From Mesostigma viride (taxonomy: Eukaryota; Streptophyta; Mesostigmatophyceae; Mesostigmatales; Mesostigmataceae): DNA of 64,000 nt. Shown here piece by piece: positions 21,736 through 31,261 of the stretch (position 1 is its first letter; each line of letters begins with the position of its first letter). The notes under the pieces are model-generated. The model was not told the origin of the DNA, made no database searches, and saw only the letters and a list, made by a program, of their open reading frames with translations. The position numbers and the translations under genes are program-made. The stretch spans positions 126,501 to 190,500 of the forward strand of contig RPFO01000542.1 of the NCBI GenBank assembly GCA_009746045.1, given 5' to 3'.

Positions 21736-22257
21736 GCTAAAAAAAGGCGACGACGACACTCAAGCAGCTTCAGGATCCAGAAGCTTATTGCAGAAAGAAT
21801 AAGGTGCAGACTATCTGTGATATTGGCGACCTCATCCTAGGCAATCCCCCTAAGGATGTTACGATGGGTGCCGGGGAGTTTCGCAAGTATCTCACCCAAC
21901 TACGCGTTGAGGCGGCGGCCGATTTCGCAATGCAATCTGACACCTTCAACGGTGACCTGGCCTATGATTTTGTCAACCAAGTCAAGTCCAAGGGCACCGA
22001 AAAGTTCAAGTGGAAACCAAAGGCGTACACGGAGGCGAAGGTGGACAAGGTCATCAAGTTCATGAAGTGGATCTCAAGAGAAGGGATCGTGAACGGGCGA
22101 AGCTGCTTGAGGGTCAGGCAAAAGCGTCCAAAAAGAAGAGGGATGCGGATAAAAAGGAGAAGGGGAAGGATAAGGGGGTGGAAATGGAGGATGACGCGGC
22201 CGGGGGGAGAAGGGCGGGAAGGGAAAGAAGGGGAAGAAGGCGGGAGAAAAGGAAGAG
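21736..22257 (+). CDS. Multi-exon gene, exon with ICDIGDLILG domain
   Basis: After acceptor TTCCAGCAG the frame giving VQTICDIGDLILGNPPKD runs through DFAMQSDTFNGDLAYDFVNQVKSK to about 22075; before and after it the better coding frame changes (upstream TTTLKQLQDPEAYCRK, downstream RERAKLLEGQAKASKKK), so at least two indels are present. It ends in a Gly/Lys/Glu-rich segment at donor GAG|GTGCG (22258). No homology recognised. Confidence 0.4.
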
Positions 22258-22661
22258 GTGCGTTTTTTGCGGAATTTAGATTTAGAGGGGTAGCTCTGTG
22301 GAGTGAACCTTTTTACCTTCTCCGTGCTTTGCACCCTATTCGGTATTTTTTGTCTGCACGCCGACTATTTGCAAACGTTAAACTATTTATTGTTTTCCTG
22401 TCTCATCTTCGTCAATGCTTCCTCCAGGGTGGCGAGGGGGAGAAAGGCGGAAAAGGAAAGAAGGGGAAGAAGGCGGGAGAAAAGGAAGCGGTGCGTTTTT
22501 GGTGATTTAGATTCAGAGGGGTAGCTCCGTGGAGTGACCCTTTTTACCTTCTGTGTTCTTAGCACCCTACTCTGAGATTTTCCTACGCTCGCGGACTATA
22601 TGCATACGTTAAACTATTTATTGCTTTCTTGTCTCATGTTCGTCAATGCCTTCGTTCAGGG
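22200..22661 (+). repeat. Tandem duplication of an exon end plus intron (~230 bp unit)
   Basis: The stretch about 22200-22427 (GGGAAAGAAGGGGAAGAAGG exon end, donor GTGCG, a CTGTGGAG motif, TTTTTACCTTCT, TTAAACTATTTATTG, acceptor) is repeated at 22430-22661 with about 15% divergence. The second copy is the small exon 22428-22490 and its intron. It shows how this gene gained an exon. Confidence 0.75.
22428..22490 (+). CDS. Multi-exon gene, duplicated 63-bp Lys/Gly-rich exon
   Basis: Acceptor CCTCCAG and donor GCG|GTGCG; encodes GGEGEKGGKGKKGKKAGEKEA, a near copy of the end of the preceding exon. In-frame (21 codons). Confidence 0.45.
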
Positions 22662-23819
22662 TGCCGAGGGGGAAGGAGACGGTGACGGAAGGTTGGCCGG
22701 CAATGATGCCGTTTTTGCACTCGTCAAGGAGATGCTTAACTACGTCGAAGCCAGGGGCAAGGCGCCGGCGTCGGATATATTAAAGTGGCCTACCTTCTCC
22801 CCTTTTCTTGAGCTTCTGAAAGCACTTTCAAAGCTCTTCAAGGAGGGGATCCTGACGAGTAGTGGAAAGGTGGACAAGGAGCCGATCATCAAAGATTGGA
22901 AGATGGCAACGACCGTGGACTCCGAGAAGGAGATCAGGGACAAAGCCATTCGGGACGCGAATGCTGTGCGGGAATCCCGTTGGATTCGACCGAGTGACTT
23001 CATCGATACCGGTTGCAATAGCATGCGCATTCACACCGTCAACGGGCTGATTTTGCCTGACAACATGAGGCAGCGGTTGCTAAGCGATGAGGTGTTCAGG
23101 GAGAACGGGCGCATCTTGCTGAATGCAAAGACAAACAGTTTGCATTTTAAGGTGTGCATCCCTGTGTGGCAGTTCGCCTTTCAAGCGCTTGCGGAAACCA
23201 AGCCAAGCCTCTTCGCCAAACACATCACGTCCTCTGGCCCTTACCGGGATTGGCTGAAAAAATGCCATGGCGCTAGGACTGACGCGGAGTTCGTGGGCTC
23301 GCGTTACTTTCGCCCCTTGTCCGACAAGGAGATTGAGAAGTATCTTGGAACCAAGTCCACCGCTTCTTTCCTCAAGAGAGGTGTTGAGTTCCGGACCTAT
23401 GCACGAGTCGGGGAACAAGACGACGTTCTGCCCTTTGATTTTCAACCAAGGGAGGTCTTCAGCCTAATAAGCCAGGCCTCCTTAAAGGCATTCGACCCAA
23501 GATTTCACGAGAACATCCTGATGGCGAATATCTCGTTCTTCGATATGCGGTGGTCGACGGAAACCACTATTTCAAGGGTTTAAAGTCTTTCAAGCAATTG
23601 GAGGGGGAATGGACGCCCGGTGTGACACATGTTAAGAAACTAATGTGTGAAGGGGGGGCAGCGTCTGAGAACGCGAAGGACAGTGCCGCGGCGGCTAAAC
23701 TTTTCTCATCCCTCATGGAACAATTCCATACTGGGTACGGGGGAACGAACGTCATTCTGCTTCGGGGGGCCGACCTTCTTCCAAATTGGGACGAGTGTAA
23801 AAAGTTCCCGGAAATATCT
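22660..23819 (+). CDS. Multi-exon gene, large globular exon with VVDGNHYFKGL motif
   Basis: Acceptor CGTTCAG and donor ATCT|GTAAGT. The exon is open from AEGEGDGDGRLAGNDAVF to about 23515 and, after one frame change, from there to 23819 (VVDGNHYFKGLKSFKQLEGEW ... ADLLPNWDECKKFPEIS). It has ordinary globular composition. The segment LPFDFQPREVFSLISQASL followed about 30 residues later by RYAVVDGNHYFKGL recalls the layout of ParB/sulfiredoxin-like domains (helix-loop then DGxHR), but the Arg is missing and I would not assign it. Its role in the element is unknown. Confidence 0.45.
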
Positions 23820-24151
23820 GTAAGTGGTAGTTCTATCTATGGCAATGGTGACGCTGCAGTTCCACCACTTCGTCGTGTTATGTCGAGTAAGGGTCGCACT
23901 GTGGAGTGACCATGTCAAAAGTCTTCCTTTATCATGCATTATAAATGCGGGAAGTCGCACACAGAAACGACATTGGCAGTCAAACTCTCATCCCGACATA
24001 TTTCTGGGGTGGTTTCGCAGAGTGACCCTAACTTACCGATTTCGGCGCTGAAGACCATTTTTCGCGCTCCCGTGCGTTCATAACGTCACGCTGCAAGTCG
24101 ACCCTTGAATTGTTCTTGTGTGTCAATTTTTCGTTCCTCTGTTCGTGACAG

Positions 24152-26617
24152 GAGGTTGGGAAGAAGAAGCTGGATCGCCTATTCGAAATCTCCAAGGGCG
24201 CCAATGCCGAAGATCAGGCGGTAGCGGATCGGACGCTTGGGCAGGCGCTTCTGGATGTTTGGAATTACAACAGGCTGTACTTGCACGGCGTCGTGAAGCA
24301 GGGCAAAGGGCATTTTATTCCCGATGGCCATTACACGAACCTGCTGGCGTACATCCTGCCGGCCACCAAACAATCAGTCGGGAGGGAAGGGAGTTTGGAG
24401 GGGAGTAAGGAGGATAAGGGGGAGTTGAGGGAGGAAGAAGGCGAGCGGAAAAAAAACAAGGCCCAACCTTCCCAAATTTCAAATTACAATCGAGTTCTGG
24501 CGAACACCTTCCTGCGCCTCACAAAGGCCAGGCCGGATGATGAGAATTCAGTCACACCAGCTTCTGAGGAGACTATGACTCTCAGATGCCGGTTCGCTAA
24601 CGCCGAGGGCACCAAGAAGGGGCAAAAGGTGTCCTGGACGTCTGTAAGGAACCTGGCGTCGTTTCCGATGATGGACGCTGTGTGTGAATGCATCATGAGT
24701 GGGGAGGTTGGGCCCGAAAAGCTGTCAAAGTTGGTGGAGTTGGCCAAGGACGTACTTGAGTGCGTTCGCCAATTCATCCTTATTAAGTTTCAGGAAAAGC
24801 CCGACTTGGATGGCGAATGTAAGGGGGGGGCTGATATGGAGTACAAGGCTTCTCGCTTATTTGAAGAGGTGTTCGGCTTACGACTACTTCCGGATGCCAA
24901 GGAACAAGGACGTCGTCGATCGATTCCTTGCATTTTGGGAGAAGGCCGTCATCATCACGCGCAATGTCGCCTACCTCTTAAAGTCCGAAGGTCTTGCCAA
25001 TCACCTAAGGATTCCGAGAAAGGATCTGATGGATAGCAATCGATCTAGTGGATCTCCTCGACAAAACCGCTCCGAACTTCATGAAGGGTTCGCACGGCCT
25101 TCTGGACAAGGACTTGTATCTCCACTATCAAAAAAAGATGGAAGGAGGGGAAGGGAAGAAGGAGGCGGTGGTTGAGGCGAAGGAGAAAGTTGCAGGGAAA
25201 GGGGGGGAGAAGGTGGAAGAGAAAAGTGCTGAGCCGATTGAGTATAACTGGCGCAGCATTTCCTGGGATCAGATGACCGTCTGGTATTCTTCTCATAGTC
25301 TCCCTAAAGGCGGCCCTGACAGGAAGAAGGCATTTGTGAGGAGGGTGGCGGCGGAGGTGGCGGTGGGCGACGGTGAGGGCTTCCCATCCACTTTCGCGAG
25401 GCAAGACGATGGCCTGACGCCATTACCGTGCTGTAGAATCCTGAATTTGGATGGTGAGTTCGGCCGCAAGTGGACGTCCTTCAAGGACTTCTGGTGGGGT
25501 GACCATGACCTCTTTATGGTTCCTCCAAAAAAGACAACTGTCGAACGCAGTTCCGGTTACCACAGGAAGCTTATCGAGCTAGCGACGCAGTTTTTCGAGG
25601 AGTTGCGTCCCATCGTGGTCGTTTTTGGCGGAAAGAAGTCATTGGATGGCTTCGAAGACTTACTGGTTCGGATGGGGAAGATGCCTGACGTCTCGTGGAC
25701 GTCATTGGCGAAGAAGAGGAAGGCTGAGGATGACGCGGAAGGAGATTCGGATGGGGACGAGGGAGGCGAGGGACAGGGTGGAAAGGAAGGAGGGTCGACT
25801 CGCAGAGCGACGTCTACGGGGGGAGAGAAGTCGTCACCGCAGAAGACGTCTAAGGGGGGAGAGAAGTCGTCCCGCAGAAGACGTCTAAGGGGGGAGAGAA
25901 GTCGTCCCCGCAGAAGACGTCTAAGGGGGGAGAGAAGTCGTCCCGCAGAAGACGTCTAAGGGGGAGAGAAGTCGTCACCGCAGAAGACGCGGGACAAAGG
26001 GAAGGGTGGGCAGCGGCCGTCTGTCCAGCCGCAGCCGGAGTCACACCCTTCCAAAAAGCTTCGAAAGGCAGTTGTTCAAATCTCGGACGACGAAGATGAA
26101 GCTGACCTGGCGCTTCTGCCCGGCCTGTCGCTCCTTCCGCGCCTACGCGCGTTTCAAAGTATCCCAAGAAAGAGCTTCGAAGGCAGCCAGTCGAGTCATC
26201 ATCATCCTCCTCCGAGGAGGAGGAGGAGGAGGGGGAGGAGGGGGAGGAGGGGGACGAGGGGGAGGAGGGGGACGAGAGTGATGATGATGATGATGATGAG
26301 GAGGAGGAGGAGGAGGAGGAGGAGGAGGAGGAGGAGGAGGAGGAGGAGGAGGAGGAGGAGGAGGAGGAGGAGGAGGAGGAGGGGAGGAGGAGGAGGAGGG
26401 GGATGACGACGAGGACGACGAGGAGGGGATGACGACGAGGAGGAGGAAGATGGAGGGAGGCGAAGGGGTGATGGAAGGGCAAGGGGTGGAGGGGCAGGAG
26501 GGTCAACTCGCAGAGCGACGTCTGAGGGGAGGAAGAAGCCTGCCGCGCCCTCCAAGGCTTCCGGCTCGTCTCGACCCAAGACAGCTGCTACTCGAGTTCA
26601 GAAAGGAATAACAAAGG
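24152..26617 (+). CDS. Multi-exon gene, longest exon with low-complexity acidic tail
   Basis: Acceptor TTCGTGACAG and donor GG|GTGAGG. From EVGKKKLDRLFEISKGANAEDQ the frame is open to about 24890, shifts (FRMPRNKDVVDRFLAFWEK), shifts again near 25040, and then runs open to 25959 (PNFMKGSHGLLDKDLYLHYQ ... EFGRKWTSFKDFWWGDHDLFMVPP ... RPIVVVFGGKKSLDGFEDLL). It then enters a 36-bp coding repeat (GGEKSSPQKTSK, about 25820-25985) and a poly-Glu/Asp tract at 26213-26400. Two CTGCAG-type motifs (about 25795 and 26503, in the form GGTCRACTCGCAGAGCGACG) lie inside the coding part. No family recognised. Confidence 0.45.
25820..25985 (+). repeat. 36-bp coding minisatellite
   Basis: Four to five units of AAGACGTCTAAGGGGGGAGA plus GAAGTCGTCCCCGCAG; one-base differences between units shift the apparent frame between GGEKSSPQKTSK and RRRLRGERS. 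Part of the longest exon. Confidence 0.8.
26213..26400 (+). repeat. (GAG)n / (GAT)n trinucleotide tract
   Basis: Nearly uninterrupted GAG/GGA repeats with a short ATG-ATG run. In the coding frame it gives a poly-Glu/Asp tail; other frames give poly-Arg or, on the minus strand, poly-Ser/Leu artefacts. Confidence 0.95.
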
Positions 26618-26732
26618 GTGAGGAAATCGCTGTTTTGGTCGTGGCATGTATCCTGAATTTTTTTTTTATTCGTTTGCAATCTATCTACGTTGACTTTAGC
26701 CCGTCGTTGATGTGCCGATTGGTTACGCGCAG

Positions 26733-27262
26733 GTAATGAAGTGGTGCGGGCGAACGCTGCGGTGGGCTTCGGTCCTGCAGCTAAACTTGCTGCTCAGTCT
26801 GAAGGGGTGGAAGCGAATGCGCAGAGCCAAGAGCCTTATGAGAAGCCTACGCTGTGGATGAGACTTATGGACGGGGAACAGAAACACGGAGCACCGGAGT
26901 GCTTCTGGATTGATGGGTGGGCCGAGAACACCATGAGAAGGGCCAATGCGAGTAGGGAAAAGCAAAAGTATACCAAGTTACAGGAGGTGAAGTTGTACGG
27001 GCAGGTAGGTGGATACGATCGGAAATGGAGGGACGTTTGCATGAAGTTTTTTCCAGAAGAGACAGAGGGCGGAAAGTTGCATAGGGGCAAGTTCTGGATG
27101 CCTTTGGACTATGTGAAGAGGGTGGTGACTCTGATGGACGGAAAGAGTTGGAATGATGTGGCAAAGTGGGCACCTGCGATGTCCATCGATCCAAAGAGGA
27201 AGAAGTCCAAAACAGACCAGCAGAAATTGGAAGCAGAAGCAAGGAGCAAGAATAAGAAGTGA
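26733..27262 (+). CDS. Multi-exon gene, terminal exon
   Basis: Acceptor TTACGCGCAG precedes 26733; the frame (GNEVVRANAAVGFGPAAKLAAQ) is open for 176 codons to a stop at 27262, without any indel, and ends in a Lys-rich tail (PKRKKSKTDQQKLEAEARSKNKK). It contains WMRLMDGEQKHGAPECFWIDGWAENT and KFFPEETEGGKLHRGKFWMPLDYVKRV, which look like a conserved globular region; I do not recognise it. It lies 266 bp from the right inverted repeat, so the gene ends just inside the element. Confidence 0.55.
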
Positions 27263-27527
27263 CGTTCGAAGACTTTATTTTATGTTGGACGAGTCTTTAG
27301 TAAATTCAGTCGACTCCGTCTCAAGTGCGACGAATGTATCCATGATATTCTTCAATGAAACAATGCAATTTCACGCTAATGTAAAGTTTTTATGTCACAC
27401 GAGACTTACAATGAGATAAATACCCACAAATTGTAATATTTACGTGAAATTTATACGTTCGCAAGCCAAAATTCAAGATTTTTGCCTCAAAATTGAAGGA
27501 AAAGTGTCACACACTTGGCTTGGACCG

Positions 27528-27548
27528 CGGAACATTCGAAGTGGGCCC
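27528..27548 (-). repeat. Right terminal inverted repeat of the giant element
   Basis: Reverse complement of 5885-5905 over all 21 bases; followed by GGCC at 27549-27552, matching 5881-5884. A GTGTGACACTTTT word (minus strand) lies just inside. Confidence 0.75.
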
Positions 27549-27589
27549 GGCCCCGGGTAAGGTGTCGCCCGGAGTGCCCTCCCGGCCTC

Positions 27590-29464
27590 TCAGTCCAACG
27601 CCTCTCCTGCAGGCCCCTCGTCCACCGGTGTGCCTCGCAGGTGGCCGGATGCGGCCGCGGAGGAGCCATCATCAGGCTCGGCCGCGTCTGCGGCATCCAG
27701 TTGGTTGAGGGCATGCCCAGCTTGCTGGTAGGCGCTTGGGGGCGCCTTGGGTTGTTGGTACAGCCGGGGCTGTTGGCGCGCTTGTTGCAAGCGTCGGGCA
27801 CGCTCACCCGCACTGGGAGCTATGCGCATATTTCGCGCCGGTGGTGGCCTCGAGGCCATTTGCGGGGAGGCCGCTTGGAAGTTGTTGCGTTGCACTGGCG
27901 GGGCCTGGTCCAGCGGAGGGAGATCAGGGCACTCGCGTTTGATGTGCCCCACGCGGTTGCAGTGGTAGCACTGAATCCGGGAAGTGTCCAAGGCATTAAT
28001 GTCCAGGACCTCGCACTGTAGCTCATCCACCCACACGGGGGCGAATCCCAGCTCATTGAGTTCCAGTGCATTCACGCGGGGTTTTGGGGTCCGCTGCACC
28101 AAGGGAGCTATCTCCGCTAGGTAGGTCTTGATGTCCTGCAGGTTCCATTGAGCCCAGGAGAGGTGGGCGAATTTCCGCTTCACCTCATCCCGGAATTCGG
28201 GTTGCAAGCCCTCATAGAACCTTGCCAAGGCTTCTGGGCCCATCAGGTCATCAATCCGCCCAGCTAGAAGCTCGAACTTGGTCATATATTCCCGATCGCT
28301 CAGGTTCCCCTGCTTGAACGCCCCAAAAGCCTCCCGGTCCAGCTTGTCTTGGTCGGGTGGCAGGTACTTGGCCCGTGCTCGCCGAAATAATTCAGCCAAG
28401 CTGCTGGGGAAGCCATTGGCCATGGCGCTTTCGCAATGGAGAGCTTGTCTCACATCGGGAGCCAGTGCCTCGCTGGACACCAGCTTGACCTTGATATCCT
28501 CGTCCAAGAGCTTGCGATTGTATGTCTCCCAGATGTCGATCTTCTGAGACACTGCAATCTCCCAAGCCTCAAACTCTTGGTACGAGCAGTCGGGTTTAAA
28601 CTTGGGAATATCCGACAGCTTGGGCAACGGTGGTAGTCGCCCTGCATTGTGAGTATCATCATCATGATGGCCCATGATACTCGCGGGTCTCCCGGGCCCG
28701 GCCACACCTTGCGAGGTGTGCCCACGCGGGTAACCTGCCGGGGGGCTGCACTCATCCTCACCCGGGTGCTCATACCCATGTGGGTAGTGGGCGCGGCTTG
28801 CATAATGATGGGCGGCGGTGGCCGCTGGGTGCTGCGCTCGTGGGTCACCCGGAGCCAGGCGGTCGTATGCTGAGTTGGGGAGGGGAATCGCCTCCCCTGC
28901 GACCCCGAAGGAAGACCGACCAGTCCGTGCGGTGCCTTGGCCCTGCCCAGCCATATTTGGCGAGGCATGGCCGAAGGGGCTGGCCCCAAGGGGTCCAGGC
29001 GCATGATAGGACGCCCGATTCGCAGCGCGGCGAGACCGCGATCGGCTATCATACAAGGGTGGCGCCGGGGCGCTGCTGGGCCAAGTGGCCAATGTAGGTT
29101 GCGGCAGCACCGTAGGCAGGGCCCCACTCCTACCGTAGTGCAGGGTAACATTATTCCCCTGCGCCCCCGCGCCGGCTCCTACACCAAGGGCCGGACCCGC
29201 CGACAATCCCACGATGGATGTTCCACTTGGTGGTCCATTAAGGGGATTCACTACAGGGCTATCAGGTGGTGCACCGGCAGCCGCCGAGGAATTCCCTCCC
29301 AAACGTGGGGTTTGTGCTGGGGATGACCCCCTAGAGCCACGCTCACTACTCGGGCGTGAGTGATTTTGGGTAGCTCTCTCTGCCGCCTCGAGTGCTGCCA
29401 CGAGGGAAGGGGCAGGAGAGAAGCGATGGGCCTCTCGTCGCCCTCGCTCAATACCGTCAGCCAT
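27590..29464 (-). CDS. gag: Ty3/gypsy gag (capsid and nucleocapsid)
   Basis: An intact 624-codon frame. A Pro/Ser/Gly-rich N-terminal third (residues 1-280) is followed by a retrotransposon gag capsid domain (about 285-470: YQEFEAWEIAVSQKIDIW, LPPDQDKLDREAFGAFKQG, LSDREYMTKFELLAGRI, FYEGLQPEFRDEVKRKF) and a zinc knuckle CYHCNRVGHIKREC (C-x2-C-x4-H-x4-C, about 498-511), then a Gln/Arg-rich tail. Gag would coat and package element RNA. It starts MADGIERG at 29464. The following pol is displaced to 4974-5880 by the giant insertion, starting some 40 bp after the gag stop; pol is in another frame. Confidence 0.9.
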   Translation of the reverse strand: MADGIERGRREAHRFSPAPSLVAALEAAERATQNHSRPSSERGSRGSSPAQTPRLGGNSSAAAGAPPDSPVVNPLNGPPSGTSIVGLSAGPALGVGAGAGAQGNNVTLHYGRSGALPTVLPQPTLATWPSSAPAPPLYDSRSRSRRAANRASYHAPGPLGASPFGHASPNMAGQGQGTARTGRSSFGVAGEAIPLPNSAYDRLAPGDPRAQHPAATAAHHYASRAHYPHGYEHPGEDECSPPAGYPRGHTSQGVAGPGRPASIMGHHDDDTHNAGRLPPLPKLSDIPKFKPDCSYQEFEAWEIAVSQKIDIWETYNRKLLDEDIKVKLVSSEALAPDVRQALHCESAMANGFPSSLAELFRRARAKYLPPDQDKLDREAFGAFKQGNLSDREYMTKFELLAGRIDDLMGPEALARFYEGLQPEFRDEVKRKFAHLSWAQWNLQDIKTYLAEIAPLVQRTPKPRVNALELNELGFAPVWVDELQCEVLDINALDTSRIQCYHCNRVGHIKRECPDLPPLDQAPPVQRNNFQAASPQMASRPPPARNMRIAPSAGERARRLQQARQQPRLYQQPKAPPSAYQQAGHALNQLDAADAAEPDDGSSAAASGHLRGTPVDEGPAGEALD

Positions 29465-30546
29465 CGCGTGGTGGCTGGTAAAGTGTGAACAATGTGCCTC
29501 TAGTCACCTTGGCGGGATCATGACAAATTAAGCACAAAAAATACGTCAATTAAAGGACGTGAGATATTACTGCAGCTTGCCGGAGCTGACAGTATGTATC
29601 CCAGATATAGGGTGTGAGGCAATGGCCAAGACGCCAACTAATGCGTGAAATTGCAACCCACAAAGCGTTTCCGTTTAAAGCACGCAATATAAGGAGATTC
29701 GTTTCCGGACGAATCCCTTAGGTCAACCGGACAAGGCCAGGTTGGGGCATGCAAGAACCGCAATATGGGTAACGGGTATGGACAGATAGAATTGTGGGGA
29801 TCCGACCCCCACAATGAATTACTGCAAGCGGAATTAGTAAGGGTTCCGGCCCTTATATAATTCCGTTGCTGATCCGGATCAGATTACAGAAAAACGGGAC
29901 GGGATAGAGGCCACTAGGAAAGTTTCCTCCGAGTCCAGTTTAACACGTATGGCTATTTAAAATAGCGCCTTAAGGATTGAGAACGAATGCGAAAGACCTT
30001 TGATTTCCTATGCGTCACAGCGCACGATGGTGGCTTAAGAATACTCGTCACACAATACGAATAAGCTCAAACCCGGAAAACCGGTTTCGTATATTACAAT
30101 GTTACCACACAGATTAAAACACTCAATGCGGGAAGACTTACACCCAGTAGGCGAGGGATTCACACTCGAGCCCACAGGAGATTTACACTCCAGGATTAAG
30201 CGATGGTAAATAATCAGCTGTAGAGCAACGTGGTAAATTACGATACAAGGTCCGGATTGCTGACATAGCTCGTGCCTTCCTATTTTGTCCCTTCGTCCCC
30301 GTTGGTGGCTGCGCCTGGCGCTGCCAACCAGGCATGACGTGAGGTCCGCGGGGACGGGCTTCTCGAACCGTCTAGAACACATTAAAGACCAGTACGGCTA
30401 GAGGCCTCTCCTGAAAAATATCCAAATGTCCGTAGGAACCATCATAACGCATGTGCAGTGCCACTTGGCTGTCCCGTAACTCCCGTTCAGGCGCTAGGTC
30501 TGCCTACGGCGCAAAGGCCAAGTTCGTCAGCAAAACTTCTACACTA
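29465..30546. other. Gypsy leader and possible 5' LTR region
   Basis: On the minus strand this is upstream of gag and should hold the primer-binding site and 5' LTR. I could not define LTR ends because no second copy lies in the window. A TTGTCA/TGATCCCGCC junction near 29515-29525 is one candidate LTR/primer-site border, unsupported otherwise. Confidence 0.3.
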
Positions 30547-31232
30547 AGGGCTTACTCACACGGGTCGCGATCCGTAGTTCGTGAGCACTCTTGTCATGCG
30601 TGGCAGGAATCTTCTCACGGCGTCGGCAGATAGTGCCGGAAAACGGGCATGGTTCGCGACCCGACTTTGTGGTTCGCGGGAAATCGTGTCGCGACCCATG
30701 TTCGCCAGCGAAAAGTCCACGTGTCCGTGAATCGAACCTGACAAGTGCGAAAAAGACCTGAAAGTACGGGAATTAATGGTACGAATTCAGTCGGCGTAGA
30801 ACCAGTACGGCAGGGTGATGAAGAAAACTGGACAGCTTCGATCCAGCGAAGCCGGTCTCGCCAGGTAGAATTTAGTATCGTCCAGTAAAGACAAATAATC
30901 ATTGGATACACCCGAATAATCAGAATCGATATCGTAGATATCCCGCTGTATGTGTAAATCCAAGGACAGGTGGCGACAACGAGGAGATTGAGGAGGAGTG
31001 CGGAAAAGAGCGGAAAGTGCGGAAACGCCAGCAAAAATGGTGCTGTGAACCAATCTTTATCTATCTGAACAATCCGAACGCCCGCGACCCGCCGTGTGAG
31101 TGCGACCGGTTCGTCAACCAATTTCTGTTCCACGTGGCAGAAAGTTCGATGCCACTCGGCAAAGCGGTTCGCGAACCATGACCGTACGAACCACGGATCG
31201 CGACCCGTGTGAGTTGGCCCTTACTTCCACAC
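30547..31232. mobile_element. Small TIR DNA element (~686 bp)
   Basis: AAGGGC(TT/CA)ACTCACACGG followed by GTCGCGATCCGTRGTTCGT occurs at the left end and, inverted, at the right end (about 38 bp of near-identical TIR). A 3-bp flank ACT on each side is a possible target duplication. The interior has a degenerate minus-strand frame (about 30787-31133) but no recognised transposase, so this is probably a deletion derivative. The GGGC start resembles PIF/Harbinger-type ends, but the class is not proven. Confidence 0.6.
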
Positions 31233-31261
31233 GGATTGCCTCGGCTGCCAACTATCAGATA

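Larger units (their letters stand above)
5885..27548. mobile_element. Giant (21.66 kb) TIR DNA transposon inserted in a gypsy element
   Basis: The two ends carry the same 21-bp sequence in inverted orientation (5885-5905 and 27528-27548; it begins GGGCCCACTTCGAATG) with a 4-bp flank GGCC on both sides (the flank is palindromic, so CCGG is equally possible). A GTGTGACACTTTT word lies just inside both ends. Left of it is gypsy protease, right of it gypsy gag, both minus strand, and the pol frame reads across once the segment is taken out. Contents: a DDE-type transposase-like gene, a gene of at least 12 exons, long satellites, a compound palindrome and a dispersed CTGCAG motif. The superfamily is not identified. 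Confidence 0.7.

Noticed and set aside
25850-26579. Minus-strand poly-Ser/Leu proteins
   Set aside because: Shadow frames of the (GAG)n tract in the plus-strand exon.
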